NCBI GenBank assembly: GCA_947846985.1
Contig: CANTUZ010000002.1
Location: 127,682,889 to 127,746,888, forward strand
DNA from: Fratercula arctica
Taxonomy: Eukaryota; Chordata; Aves; Charadriiformes; Alcidae
DNA: 64,000 nt
Direction of reading: 5' to 3'
Shown here: one piece after another, positions 25,120 through 40,000 of the stretch
Layout of the letters: each line of letters begins with the position of its first letter
Numbering within the stretch: position 1 is the first letter of the stretch
Translations under genes and position numbers: made by a program
Notes under the pieces: model-generated
Seen by the model: only the letters and a program-made list of their open reading frames with translations
Told to the model about the DNA's origin: nothing
The model's database searches: none

Positions 25120-26040
25120 TGGACAAAAGCAATGGAAGATGTAATACGTTTTACACATTTGCCCAACGCAATTAGCAACAGGCTGTCGGTCGAGGGGCTG
25201 TATTGTCACACTCAGCTGGAGCCAGATAAGCTGATTTGTTCGGGCTCGCAAAACTCCCCTTTCACAGGCCAGTGACTACGGTCAAAGGACAAACTGACAC
25301 AGTCCCATCTTGGCCCCAGCTGCCAAAAGGTCCACCCCCTCCACCTGGCCCTACAGGGAGGTGGGCAGTCTCGAGGAGCGCTGGGTTTCTGTCTCCCTCA
25401 GGCTCCCTGTTGACAACCAGGTCCACGCTGGAGGAGTTTCTGGGCTCCCCCGTCCTGGGCTGGAGGTCTCCCGCCCCAGCCTGGCTTGCCAAGTTGCCAA
25501 AACATCGGTGCCAGCACCGCAGGCCAGTATTTGCAAACTACATGACGTAGAAACACAAGTGTAACCATTGCTCACTGCTGGCCAAGGAAAAACACTTGCA
25601 CTCTGGTAAGCATCAGCAGGGGCACAAAAGGAGCATAAACTCGGCAAACACAGGATGCTCCATACCCGGTCACTGCAAGTTCGCTAAAGGAGAGGTTGTA
25701 TTAACAACAACAAAAAAAGGGGGAGGGAAGGGGGAGGAAAGAAAAAGCTCTCCTCTTCCCGCCAAAAATTATGCGGCAGCAGGTCCACAGAGTGTCTGCC
25801 AGATGACCCGCTTGTCACACTCATAATTGCTTCCCATCTGGTGTCTGGAGCGCACAAAGCCTGGCCGTTTGCCAGCGCAGGACGACGCACAAACTGGCCT
25901 ACTTCTGGTGACACGGGCCCTCCAGACACCGCTGATCCGCTCCGCTCCTTTCCGTATGGCTCAGGAGAACATGGTATTCATTTGTAAATTGCCGGCAGCT
26001 GATTTATCCGGCTATTCGGGCCCGTCGCTGCTCAGCCCAG
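25120..26040. promoter_or_regulatory. Candidate non-coding regulatory element
   Basis: This stretch has E-boxes (CAGCTG, CAGATG, CATCTG), ATTA/TAATTG homeodomain cores (for example ATAATTGC near 25824) and a GATAAG motif near 25227. It lacks repeats and sits downstream of VXN, a neural gene. It resembles vertebrate developmental enhancers in composition. Without an alignment this is only a hypothesis. Confidence 0.25.
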
Positions 26041-28389
26041 CTAACGCTCTCCCCCTTTGCTGCACGGCACAGCCCAAGCCCTGGTGCTGGGGCAAGTCCT
26101 CTCTGGCACTGAGTTGCCACGAACGCTGGCTTGCTGGCGTGAGAGGTAGGCACGCACGGACGCTGTCCTCTCATACTCCGCTCAGCTTTAAGATGAGCGC
26201 GTCAAGCCAACCCATCCCTCTGCATACACGCAAACACGTCCTCAGCTGCTCTGATTTACGAAGCTGACTGCTTTTCCAAACTTTGTCTTTCCATGTAATG
26301 TACATGCATAGCTCATTTTGTTCATACAGTTCCTACAAAGACTCTTGAGGCACTTTGTATCACTGCTTGTGATCTTTCAGTGAGCAGTTTTCTCTGGGTT
26401 TTCTTTGTCTATAAAGCGATAGAGACGAAATACTAATTTCTGTAAAATGTAGAAGGCAGAAGGATCCCTTTTGCAACAGCAAATGTATTGCTGGGGCCAT
26501 GCAGATGAAGAGCAGGCACCATCAGAGGACTCCTTTCAGTTCTGCACCTCATAAAATATGGACACAGCAATGAAGCAGAAGAGAAAATGAAATTTAAAAA
26601 GAAAACCAAACCATCAACACAAGTTGCTACTGAAGAATGCCATATTGCACATCTGTTGCTCCAGATGCAAGCAGAAGCCACACTATTGAGGTTTCCTCAT
26701 AATCAATAAGGTGGAACACAGTGGGTACGAGCATTCAGATTTTTACTTTATACAAAAAGGTAAGATTATGTATAAATGTCCAAAGCCTACCCATTCTTCC
26801 AACACATCATGTTATCAGAACTACAAGGATCCTATTGTTCCCTTCAGCTGCAGGGCAAGAATCCAGCCCACTCCAGGGACTAGCGGGCTGTCTCCAGGGG
26901 AAGCCACACAGCCCAGGAGCTGCAGCTTCAAGAGGAACCAATCTTTTGGCTCAGCTGGCACAGAAACAGTAATCATCCACAGCTTCCTCATGAAAGCAAG
27001 CATTTCAGCCTGTAAAGTTTCATCTTATCCAAGGTCAAGGAAACTTAGGAAAAAAAGAATTAAATGAGGTCTAGCACTAGAAGACATTGGTGTATTTTCT
27101 GCCTAGGTACAGAACATTTCTCTGAATGTTTGTCACAAAACCAAGTGCAAGAATCAATTTCAGTTTCAGAGTTTGTGTTGTTTGCATTGTGTTGGACCTT
27201 GGTCACAGGTATGGTGCAACCGTCGTCAGTTAATATCCAGTGCTAAAACCCTTATTTCATGAAGCTTGATTCACCCACAACATTGCATCAGTTTTAGTTT
27301 GGTGCTAGTAGAGTTATTCTCATGTAAAACCAGAATAATAGCAGTAGGAACCGGGCTTATTCTCACCAATCAATTCCTTAAAGACCATTTCTTCCAAGTA
27401 AAAGCCAGGCCCATGAACAAAGCCTCCAGAGTCTTCATATAATCAAACTGAGAGTTAGAATTCCTTCCAAGTTTGGCTTACTGGCTGCCCATCTGCTCGG
27501 AGCAAAAACATCTTTCACTGAGCAAAGTTGACACAGAAAAATGAACTAATCACATCATTAGAGACTTCACTTTCATCTATCTGCACTTTGCCCCGATTTC
27601 AGATGTTAGCAGGTAACCACGACAAGAGCAAATGCTCTCCACTCATCCCACCTTGTTTGTCCCAAGTGATGGAAAACTTCATGCACACAAACACGAGCAG
27701 GTCTGCAGGAGATCCGTACAGTGAAATCCCAGCAAAGCTGGGTCACAGTTTGCTTATAAAGCTTAAAGCTACGTGATACAAAATACCAGGACATATTTTG
27801 GAAGAACTGGCTTGTGTTAGTTCCTCTTGACCTTTTCTGTCAACAGATTATCTTGTTTGCCCTTTATATTTTGTCACGAAAACTGAGCAAGGCAATAGGT
27901 ATTACCTATGGAATGCCCATGTTTCTAACAAAATAAGAGAGTCAAAATCTAACATCAATTCAGATTAACACACATTTGTGAGTACTAGTTAGGAAAAAAA
28001 AAAAAAATCACACTGAACAGCTTACATTCACATTTACCTGCCAAGACCCAGGCTCACATACTAAAATATCCCTTCTACCATACAAATGAATGTAAAAAAG
28101 CTTTACACTGGCAACGTTCTTCATCCCTCAAATTGCCTCATATACATAAATATTTGCATTAAAGCTTTGAGAGACAAATACAAGCTGTTAACCAAACACA
28201 AGCAGGCTTACACCTAGGTTAGGTTGAAGCATGTATTGTTGTCCTGCTGTGTAACCCACCGATTCCCACAACTGTTGTTTGTCTCTGCCTGGTCCAGAAA
28301 AGGCAGGTTTCTTGCAGTTTCACATGCAAGAACACGTTGCTTTAAGGAGCACCAAGTGTTTAAGTTCTCAAATAAAAGGCACTTTCAAT

Positions 28390-30901
28390 AACCTGGTAGA
28401 TAGATGCTTTATTTCTGTCATTAATATGGTCTGTATTGAATGTGAGACTCTCTTACATAAAAGAAAAGTTTGTAGTACAACAAAAACTAAGATAAACAGG
28501 GCGTTTGTTGCACATTATGTCAAACCTTAAAACAAAAATATGGAGTAATATGTATTTAGGTGTCATGCAAGTTTGGCTGCTGCATGTACAATCTACTTAG
28601 AAACTGAAAGAAATGCAAATGCACACAACATTCAAAAAGTAATAAAAGATGCCTGACATATGAAAGATTAAAACCTTCCTGCTAAAGCAACAAAGTAGGA
28701 GTTAACTAAACGATCCAACCAATACCAACACAAATTAATACTACTTACCATAAACCTATGCTTAAACTTGGTATAGGCAGCTTTGGTGATACCACTTCTA
28801 CTGAAATATATCACACAGATTCTAGATATTCATTCTCTCTCAATGTCTTATTTCATTTTTTGTGAAGTAAATGCTGTCTCCAGCATTAAATGCTGCTGTT
28901 AAATACATTCTGGTAATGCACACCTAAATCTATTACTGCCAAGAATTCCAATTGCCTCCTCTCAATTTTCATAGGTGAGGAGTAATCCTGGCATGATGGG
29001 TATTTTCTGATCCCCTTGCTTATATAGGATCCCCCCCCTTAAAATTTTGATGTGAATTAAAAACTGCTAAAAATGTTTATGCCTAATGCTATCATAGCCA
29101 GGCAAATATTTAATATCAAAAAGCTCCTAAAAATAAGGATTGTATAAGCTCTGAGATGTTTAAAATAGTTTACTAATCCATTACCTTCCTTGTGCCACTC
29201 ATCACATGTTAAAATTCCCCATTAATAAATTATGCTCTACCACCTTCGTTATTAAAGTGATAGGAATACTTTCCACACCCTGCATAGTACTGGTTGATCT
29301 CATAAAGTTAACTAGAGAACCTGACATCATTTTTTGTAATTTTACATACAGTGCATATGATGCTCGCTCTTTCCATCTCTCATAGCAGCAAGCCGATTCT
29401 GCCACTATCTGTAGCAGCACACCCGGGAGTGGAGAGGAAGAGTGTTTGAATTATAAATAACTAAAACTACAGTGTACAATTCTATTTACCTGTCAGTATT
29501 TGTTGATACCCATTATAACTTGCTCGAAATTAACTACATAAAAATCTCTACAACAAAAGCAAACCAAAACATTCCTTCAAAGAAAAAAAAAAAAGACATA
29601 AAATAAGTGCAAATACCTAAAATAGGCAACTAAAGCAACTGTTGTGACCTGTATACCTTTAAATAAGGACAAAGATTTTTCATAAATAAAAGAACGCTCT
29701 CTTTGCTCTTCAAACATTTAGTAAGTATATAATAGTCAAACTTAAGTGCAGATATAATTGTTTTGAGATCCAAGGTGCCAAGTTTCTTTTTAAAAAAAAA
29801 AAATAAATATTTAAAATGCATTAGTTTTTAGTTCCTGTGCAGGACAAAGTACTCCTGGGTCACATATAGGACCCTACCGTTCCTTTCTAAACATACTTAA
29901 ACAAGGTATAGGAACAGCTGCTGTATAATACAGGTATACCTTGCAATTATTTTGTAGACCAACATGATTTAAGGGTTATAGTGCAATCTTTTCATAGATG
30001 TAACATACAGTATAGATTTGTACACTTCACCACTGTAATTCTTCTACTATTCCATACTTTAAACTTGTCCTTTTTTCATTTTAGCTGTTTTAACAGGAAA
30101 CAACGTTGGCTTCTAGACAACCTGCATACATATAAATATCTACATTTAAGCTTTAAAATGAAAATAAATTATAAAAACAGACTCCTTTTGAATTTACAAA
30201 ACTTTCCATGTTCCTACATACTGTACAATACATTCAACAATCATCTCATTTTGAGATTTATGAAGAAAATACTGATGCTTTACACTAAAACCAAATTCAC
30301 CCCCCTCTGCCTACTTCTAGTACCATTTGCAAATAAATATATTTAACACTGTAGTTAATTTCATTGTTTTGCAGCATACCAAAAAAGTTAGTAGTGCAAC
30401 TTTCTATCCTTCCTTTATACTCCTTTCCATTGTGTTTCTTTATATACTAGAGAAATGCTACATAAGCAAAAGCACATTCAGTCATGTATGTTGCTCATTT
30501 GGAAACGAGTAACAACCTATAAACCTACTCTATATTGAAAACGCACTAAAAAAAAAGCAATGCAAGTCAAAAGAATAAATATGAAAAATAGACTTAAAAA
30601 CTGTATGTTGTCAGTACTGCAATGTGTTTTACCACTCTTTATCATATTTTAGGGTGTTACTTTTTTAATAGTTAAGAAATTCATTGCAGAACTGTTCGTA
30701 CTATCCCTTCGTAGAGAATACAAGAGCTTTGTGTCTGTTCTTTGTCAGTCAAAAGAAGAATGGAAGCTTTAAGGTAGCTTTAACGTTTCCCTTGGCAAAC
30801 TGTCTCAAAGTAAAGACTTAATTCACAAGTATTGTGCTGGAATTGCCCTCAACATTGTGCCCGTTTCAATGGAAAGAGATGGTTGTCAGTTGCAGTGACC
30901 A
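28390..30901 (-). other. MYBL1: MYBL1 3' UTR (inferred)
   Basis: About 2.5 kb of AT-rich, transposon-free DNA after the MYBL1 stop. The end is set just past the AATAAA at 28408-28413 on the minus strand, the only canonical signal I found in this interval. An ATTAAA at 30664-30669 could give a short isoform. The size fits the roughly 5-kb A-MYB mRNA known in vertebrates. Confidence 0.6.
28408..28413 (-). terminator. Candidate MYBL1 polyadenylation signal AATAAA
   Basis: Reads TTTATT on the plus strand. It is followed on the minus strand by a T-rich stretch suitable as a downstream element. Confidence 0.5.
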
Positions 30902-31030
30902 TCACAGGATCAGAGCCCTTGAAGTGCTGTTGGTAGTCGTGTATGTGCTCAGATATCTTCTTGCTTGTTCAGTCATGATAAGCTGGTCTTCTGTTTTTCC
31001 ATAAACAACTGCTTCCCACTCACAATTTGA
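30902..31030 (-). CDS. MYBL1: MYBL1 exon 16 (terminal coding part)
   Basis: TGCAG acceptor. Residues 713-754 and TGA at 30902-30904: [30 protein letters not shown] and the terminal SRALIL, all typical of A-MYB. Confidence 0.97.
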   Translation of the reverse strand, partial: SNCEWEAVVYGKTEDQLIMTEQARRYLSTYTTTNSTSRALIL

Positions 31031-34000
31031 CTGCATAAAATAAAATTCAGTTAAAAAGATTCTTTTAACTAACTAAAATACTTGAGCAATTCTCGTACAA
31101 CCTTTCAGAGTAATAATTAAAGTCTAGCAATACTGTATTTTATGCAGAAAGATTCAGTTTTATAACACAATTTCTAAAACCTGTGACAAAGCTCCCTCTC
31201 CACCCCTTAATCCAGTTCCCCAGCAGTGCATCTGTGTTATGCTTTACGTTCTAACACAAAAAAATGAAAAACACTCTTAAAAAGAGACTAGTTCAACAAT
31301 TGATACATAAAAGGGAAGTTAATTAAGTCATCTTCTATTTGGATATCTCCCCCTTCAAATGTGCTAAGTTCAACCCACAGAAAAATACATTATTAGCAGC
31401 TGTCTGGAGACACCAAGGAAGGCAAAATGATTTGGCAGTTGAAAAAGAATCCTGCGAAGGACTTCACTGAACCAAAGTGACAGCTGTGGAAGAACGGTCA
31501 GGTGTTCTGGGAATATATTAGAAATGGCAAAGGAATTAGGAATAAAAATAATGAATGGAAGAAAAACTGAGCCACTAGTCCTGCTTCTTCCATGAAGCAA
31601 ACTCTGAATGTTTACATACTTTATTGAATCTCAAGCTGACATGTAGAAGCTCTAAATTGGACATGACACTAGCAGATTGTAACATAATGAAGAATGCAAG
31701 ATTCTCTCCCTTCTACACTGGGCTGGAAATTGATCCAAAGGATCAGTTCTACATATAGATGCACAGACAAAATTAGCCATTTGAGTTTCTCTATAAATTT
31801 AGCAGGACTTGACTCATGGAAGGAACTTGTGGTTAGAGGGAATTTCTCAGGGGAAAGAGCAAAAAGAGAAAGATGGTTCAATGAGAATATTTGTATATAT
31901 GACTAAGCTCCCCTTTTAAGTGTTCTTAAGAACATAGTTCTGGGCCAGATAGATGCATTCACTTTTGCTGCAATTCACAGCGATTAATTCTTTTTTTAAA
32001 ATATCACAATTAACTGAGGTTTGTTCTTTTTCCTCATAAGAAAGGATCAGAAAGTATTATTGTTGTCTCTGTACTTAAAAACACATAATCACTAAAGCAC
32101 TTAAGTGGGACATGGAAGATTGGGCACCAGGTTCCCTGCCTTTTTTTCTTTTTTTTTTTTTTTTTTTTAATTAATACAGAGCTGTAGATACTCTGAGAAG
32201 ACACAACAACTTTCAACATTAGCTCCCCACGGGGCAAACTGGAACAGGTACCAACTCAGGTCAAAGAGAATCTCTCCCTAAACATGGTAGTCAAGACACA
32301 CACAGAGGAAAAACTAGGTTCCACATTTTAAACAGAATGGAAAATATATAGATGTACAAGACCAATCATGTTACAAGAACAATTACCAAACAGAACTTGT
32401 GGATAAACCCCGCTTAATGAATCCCACTGAGTTTATTATGAAGTACCAGCCAAATTTTAGAAACTTAGGTGCTCTAGAGGTTTAGTTTGCAACATGTCAA
32501 GCTTTCTTACTGATAGACTTGGGTACGCAAACCTGTTTTGTAAGTCTACCCTATCCTGATTTTTTCCCCCACTTTTCAATCTTAGAGGCCACTCAGGGAA
32601 ACATCAGGGTTGTATTTAAAGAACTTAGCTATGAATAAACACTTTGTGGACAAAGGAGCAACTTAGGAGAAATAAGGATCATGGAAACACTGACCAAAAC
32701 TAGATCACTGAATTGAGCAATTCTAGATATTAGTACAAGACAGAAACCAAAAAGAAATTCTTTGTTTGCTAACAAGACTAACAGAATTCTTTGCATCCAG
32801 ACCTGAAGAGCTTTCTCCAGTTTGACATTTTTTGAAGCACATGCATTCAGTTTCTTCTTAATTACTGCATTTGCTTTGTTTGCTGGATTTGTATCCTGGT
32901 TTTCTGATGTCAGGTTACATCTGTTGTCATGTATTTCCAACAATGGTATCATTAATAAAGATGTGGTATATGCATTTTCTGACTATTGACAAAAAAGAAT
33001 AATAATTAGTATTTAATAAAAAAAAAAAAGGTCTTCAACTGCTGTGATCAGAAAAGCCAAAATGTAAACAAAGCAAATACTATCAGAAAGACCCTAGCAA
33101 AGAGTCTGGAAAAAAAAATAGTAATGAACTGTATATGAAGAACTAGCCTCATCTATACTGGGATTCATAGTCAATACTGAGCACAGTAAAACAAGTAGCT
33201 GCCTGCACGATTTGAGCATTACTGAGTAGCTGGTTTCTTTCATGCAAAGCCACACTGCAGCTGATTACATTTTGTTAAGAACAAGACTTGATAAAGAAAA
33301 AAAAGCTTGTAATTCAATTCTAGTACAACCCTTGTGAAAGTAAGCACAAGGAAGCTGCAGTAAAAAAAATTAAGATCACATCAGTATTAGGGGGAGGAAC
33401 AGGTTTAAGAACTGAAATAAGCACTGGATCATTCCAAAAGAGTTTTATGTGCTGATAATGTTTATGGAAATAAAAATAAATTAATTCAGCTTCACTATAG
33501 CAAAGCAGAAGAAAGGTACATGGCAATTTTAGAGAGCGAAATTAGATGAGAGTAACAGTTGCATATGTACTTGTTCGCTTACAAAACCACACCATTAAAC
33601 TGCATTAAACTACCTTTACATATTTATTCTACCTTGTACCTTACTCCTAACTTACTACCACATGGACACATGATTTCTGCTTAAGGATTGGTACATTTTA
33701 AAATCAGATACTACCACTATCTCTCTTGCTAAGAGCGAATGTTCCTGTTGCACCAGCATCCCTCATTAAACTGGAGGAAAAGTGTATTTCTCCCAGTCCG
33801 CTGCCTTTAGTATACCACAACGTCATGGTGTATCTTTGATTTAGCTTAATAACGTGAACACCAGTGATGCACAATATACCATGTCATAACAAGACATTCC
33901 TAAGAAAACACCAGGCATTTTGTTTCTGTTTTGAAGGGCTGCAGCAACACTGCTCCTCACAAGACAGAGATGTTCTTGGGGAAGCGGAGAGTTTCCACTA

Positions 34001-37000
34001 GGTGGCAGAGCACCCAACACCCAGCGGGCGGACATCGAGGCTTGGCACAGAGTCTACGAGGCATTTAAGAAGGGAATTTAGCAAACCAGCTTCAATAGCA
34101 GAAAGGGGTATGACTTAAGCCCCTGTTCTTTTTAGGGACTTTGGCTCCTACCTCTTGAATATAGCTTTATACCTGACCAAGAGTCACAGACCTTTGCTCT
34201 TTCAGAATTAAACATATACATAACATTAATTTATGAACTAGATTATAGTTTTCCTACAAACTACAAGACTAAAGATTAATCTATACAATCACTCAACTGA
34301 AAAAATATTGGGTTACTTTTTAAAGGAATGAGGGACCAAACCAGCCCCATCTCTGAACTCTTGATGTCTTGGTTGTTGAGGCAGAAGTATTCAAATTCCT
34401 TCAGGCAGAGGAAGCCCACAAACCTCATCTTCTACATGCTTGGTACTTCTTAAAGTATTCCCCTACTATGTGAAGCGGGAAAAGGAAAAACATGCTGCCT
34501 AATATGCAATTAGGTATCTTCAGAACATGTCTGCCAGACTGTCAAGCATGCAAAACACAGGGGCAAATGCCATCTTCCTGGTATATTACAGAGAGCTTCA
34601 GTGTGCCATAGATTACAGAATCATAGAATGGGTTGAGTTGGAAGGGACCTTAAAGATCATCTAGTTCCAACCCCCCTGCCAGGCTAAAGTTTATAGGTAA
34701 CCAGCACGGAAGCAGTTTTGCTATAAGAGCAAATCTGCAAAGCATCCACATTACTTTACCAGTCCTGTTCTGAAGGCCTGAAAGGAAGAATTCGTGCATG
34801 AATTCAAGCCCGATGTTCAAGTATTGCTTAAGTACTTGAAGTAGTATTTCAAATTGAAGATGATTTTCGCTTTCTAGATATATGAATCTAGTCTCAATCC
34901 AAACACTTTATTTTAGTTGGTAGAATGAAAGATACTCAGTTCTATGTTAATACTGCTGTCAGTGGTGCTCTTCAGTAGTTTAATACTTACCTGTATATCT
35001 AAACTATTATCTTCTGTGAAGCGCTGGGCACCAACCTCTTCTTTTTCCCATGGATCTAGGACCAGTGATTTTCTGACTTTTTTAGAAGAGTTGTGCTGCA
35101 ATAAATATTTTGCAGAGAAAAATTGTAAAATATTATTTTAAAGCAGTTATTTCCTATTTAAAATTATTATCGTAATGTTACCTCCTGCTTGCAGCTTTTA
35201 TACACAGCATCATCTTCCTCTTTGAGAAATATATCTGTTCCAGTTTCCTCTTTCAAAACTTCCCTAATGTCTTCCTCCAAGAAGGCAAGTGGTTGTGACT
35301 AAGTTAATTAAAATCAGAGGAGAAAATACAGGAAGTCTATTAGTTGTCAGTTTTTACCGTATTATACTTTCAGCTAATGTAGGCCAGAAAAGCGATCTTG
35401 CAGAATATAGCAATAGATAAAGGATTTAAGCTATTGTAGTTAACAAGTACATATCAACATTTCAAGGCTATGCAGATTTTTTAATTCATTTTACACCACA
35501 TCATTTCTAGACAGATAAAACATATACATGCACACAGTGCCTCAAAAATGCAAGGTAGCATTGAAGAAGACATGAAAACTACTTGCATTTATTAGCAATG
35601 GCTATCCACTGACAAAAGGAATCAAAATACTTTATATATACTAAACACACACATAAACACATATATGTATATATAGATGCATGCAAACGTACTAAAAAAC
35701 TGTACTAGAAAAGTATGACTGTTGTTGGGAAAGGAATTTATATCAATCAACACAAATCTTTGAATAAGACATTGATAGTTCTAAGTACAGTACAGAATTT
35801 CACAGAAGCCATACAGATGGCTCCTTTGTGTACCAACAGGAGAAGAATTCCCTTAAGCCCTCAAAATTTGATTTTGAACAGGAGGTTAATAGTGGACAGA
35901 AACAGGAATGCCAAACCACTCCATTTGCATAGTGAGAGACTGTGAATCTATAGGGTAACACAGATGGTGCCAAGCCCTGTGGCAAAGTCTGAGCTACCTT
36001 CTGTGTTCGCAAAAAAGAAGTAGTCAATATATATTGGCTGGAATTTTTTCAGAACTTGAAAAGCATATGTCCACTGAATTCCAAAAGTTATTATGCATTA
36101 ACATACCTCAGCTAGGCTAGGAAGAGAGCAAAAACTGAATTCATTTGGAACAAACAAACAAATAAAGAGTAACTTTATCTATAGTAAACAAAAAAAAAAT
36201 CTTCTGTGACAGCCAGAAGAATCAGAGGAATCATGAATTGCTACATTAAGATTTTTGGATTTAAGGATGAAGAAAATTGTAGACATCACTCAAGTAAGCC
36301 CCTATGAAGGATAAAACACTACCAAACATCTTCACATCAAAAAAATTCTCAGAATCCTAGCGTGCTGTGGTAAACATCTAGTTTCAGTCCTAGCCCTGCA
36401 GAAGAACCAAAACCAGAAAACAACTCGGCTCTTACATAGTCCAGAGGATTCAAAGATTTTTCAAGTCAAATGTGAAAGTTGCTTAAAATAACGAAGTCAG
36501 TCACATTCATCTCCACCAGTCTGCTCTTAGCAGATTACCCAGCTGGAGGACCCACACCCATTCACTCTCTCATTTATAAATTTTCTTTTGAAAAAACAGA
36601 AAACTGAAATCAAAATCTCAGACAATGTTACCACCTCATAAGAGGTACAGTGTTAGCAAGGCTACACAAATTTAAAACAACTCACAAATGTGGAACCAAT
36701 GTGTTTAAGATTACTATGGATCAAATGATGATATGTACCGAATACCATTCAAAAAGACAGTGCCTCCGTACTACACTGAAGGACAGTAGTCTAACTTACG
36801 AAATATGAAACATTTTTGGTTCACATTCTAGCTGTTCTCTATGGAACATCACTGAAATAACAGCGTTGTTGGAAAATACTTTCTAAGACCATGCTGAGGC
36901 TTACAGTATCTCAAAAACAAGAGGGCGTTTAGACATTAACAAAGAAGAAAATAAACAATGTCGTCCACATACCGTAAGTTTGAGGGGACCATACTTTTTT

Positions 37001-40000
37001 TCCTGAGCAGCCAAAGCATTTTTAAAAGGAGTTGGAGTCCTTGGTGTTGAACCCAAAAGAGATCTTCTAATTGTGGGAGTTCTAAAACTATTCAAGCATA
37101 GAAAAGTGCTCATACATGCATTTTAATGTTTTACTTTATCAACAGTTATGTAATAAAATGAATCTAAGAAACATTTTAAAATACCTTAATTTACACAACA
37201 GGTATCACCACCATGAATCTGAAAGTACTAAGATCACCATAGCACTACCCTAGGTATATTAAACTTTAATTGAATATTGTTTGGTGTTTTAAAAAAGGAA
37301 AAAATTTAACTGAATACAAGTCACTTTCTGTCAAGTTAAAAACAGGAAGCCAGTTTGTTTGTACACAAGTATTTAAGTGTTAGGGGTTTTAAAAATCATT
37401 CACAGTATGCATATAGGTAGATTAATTTCTCAATGTTCAGAAAAACTTGTTTGAGCAACACACCAGATGTTTAATGTAATAATCTTACCCCACATTTTCC
37501 TTTTGATCTTTTGGTGTCATTTCCTTGTGCAGAGGAGTCGTAATAAGAACTTTCTGCCCACAGATTGGAGTTGATGTAAATGCAGGATTTTCAAGGTTAA
37601 ATTGTTCATTTCCAGAGCAAGTGTTGAAAAACTTAAATGCAAGAGAGAAAAAAAAAACTAAGCAATCTTAATGGACAAAACTTCAACACTGTACTGAGCA
37701 GTAAAAAAAAAAATTATATGTATATATCTGAAGGGCTTTTACTGACAAACCCCAATAAGCTATTCTTGACTTACACTCCAAGACATTTGCGATATTTATC
37801 ACTGAAACCTTGATTTTCTCCTTAAAATCCCTGCTGCCTAATTAGGTCACAGAGACAACAGGTCTCTATCAACAATTATTTGCATGAGAAAGTGTGAGCT
37901 CCGACATAAGTTGCCACTCCCCTCCCCCCTAGTTAGTCTTCAAAACAGAGGAAACAGGTTATTTAACAATTTATTTTTAATATATCTACCCGTATGCAGA
38001 TGTTTTAAGAATTTTTTGGACGTATTTGTTTAGGATATAATGCATGACAAGGAAGAAAGTACTTGTAATTTATAATCCAGCCATTGCAGTCTTCATAGTT
38101 TACCAGTATTTAAAAATAAACTCACCTGTGATGGAGAAAATGGTAGTGTTTTCACTGGTGTATGCTTTAGTGCAACATTGATGGCATCATTACACAAGCC
38201 ATCATTCAGTTCATTAACTGGCGATTGCCCAACACGCAATCTCTTTTTCTTTCTTAGGATAGTAGGTGGAGTGCTGAATTTAGTTAAGCTTGGGGTTGTT
38301 GGAAAAACTGCTTCTTCCTCACCACTGACGCTACTGTGTTTTTTGCCATCAAGCACAACACTGACATTATACTGGCACTCAGCAGTCCCTTCATTGTGTG
38401 GAATCCTCATTAGTTTAACAGGAGCTGGCTTGACAGGAGATACAACAGCCTCCGAAAGCTCAAAACTGGTGACGTCACTCCACGCTACAGGATCCTATGA
38501 GGCAAGGTGCAAAATACTCAAACACTAGCAAGCTTATGCAAGATTATTTCACAACGTCTAAGCCAATCTAACAGTTCTCTACCTCCAAAAGCCATATATT
38601 GAATTATTCACCCTGTATCTTCCATGCAATCCTAAAACACAATATTTTAAAACATAATTCATTTAAAACAGGCAATAAAACAAATCACTCAATATGGGTG
38701 AAACTACAGACAAGCACAGCATAAGGTAATTTCAAGAGTATTTTACACATATTGTGTAAGTTGATGTTCCTAAATAAACACTTTTTTAGAATAAATACAG
38801 ACTTACAGATTCAATAAGCTCTAGCGTCTCTGCAAATTCTGGAATGGTTTGTAGAGATGATAACATTGTATTTGCTTCCACAGCCAAATACCTAGGGGGG
38901 GAATTTTGCTGAATTGATGTGCCGTGGGTCTCATCCATGCTGTAGAACTCACTTGTTTGCTCCCCAAGGCTATTTAGTGCATTAGACACACAATCTTCTG
39001 TGACAAAACTTCCAGACCAACAAGGTAAGTTTCCAGCTTGCTAAAAGGTATGAAGAAGCATGTTAATCTTATTCAACTTAGAAGCTGAAAAGAGGCAATT
39101 ATGTGACCGCGGGGAAGGAAAAAAAGGTAGTATGTGGAAAGATTAAGCATAACTATTAATTTTCTGCTTTTTCAAACACTAATTATCTATTTGCATTAAT
39201 GCAGTTAGTCTTCTCCTTACACTAACATACTCAACATTCTCAAGTTGTGTAAGATTTTTATCTTACCTCTCATTCATATCTTATACATGCTTATAACTTA
39301 GATAATTATGGGTTGTATTGGAAGTCATCTCTGATGCAAGTTTCCTGTGTTCCTGAACATCAGTATATTACGAAGTCATCTTCACTACAGAACACAGGTA
39401 CATTTTAGGATTAGAAATTGTTTCTAGAATGTGAAATACTTCTTGTTTGATACAATTTTTTTTCTTAACGCAGATTCTGCATTGATAGTTTACTTAACTT
39501 CTAAATGGTTATGCCATTTTAGTACACTGCTTAGTGCTCAAGAAACAGATTTTCATTTCCACTGGAAATCTAGAATAAAAGCAGATTGCACTAAATTGGC
39601 AGAATGTTGCACTGTTTCAAGAGAATGCCAGGAACAGCTCCACCACAAAAAACTGGAAGTTCAACTGTAATCTAAATTAGTGATCAGTACGATTGGGTTG
39701 GTTAGGTGTCTGAGGTTGTTCACAGCCCTCTGTTCCTGAGGAAATAAGTGACTGTCATCTGCAAGTTTTTCACCTTTCTTTGCTGAACAGATGATCAACA
39801 TTGCTGATCTATAAAAATGCCGCCGATATCAACAAGCATGTGACCTCTTGAAGAGGATTAAAATCTTGGCTCGTAGGAACAACTGCCAAATTGCAAGTCA
39901 TATTTCTGCTGTTTTCACAGTTTAGAAAACTGCACTGAAAATAATTTGCCTCAATTATAATATGTAGACTTTGTTTTACAACCCAACAGACGTAGGTTAG

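Larger units (their letters stand above)
16311..28390. other. Convergent intergenic region between VXN and MYBL1
   Basis: About 12 kb between the inferred 3' ends. One CR1 copy lies at 16779-17090. The rest shows no recognisable exon, RNA gene or transposon. Between about 18.6 and 26.3 kb the DNA is visibly GC-richer, which creates several 80-150-residue open frames without domain signatures or codon bias. A homeodomain/E-box-rich stretch at 25.1-26.0 kb is listed separately. Confidence 0.65.
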
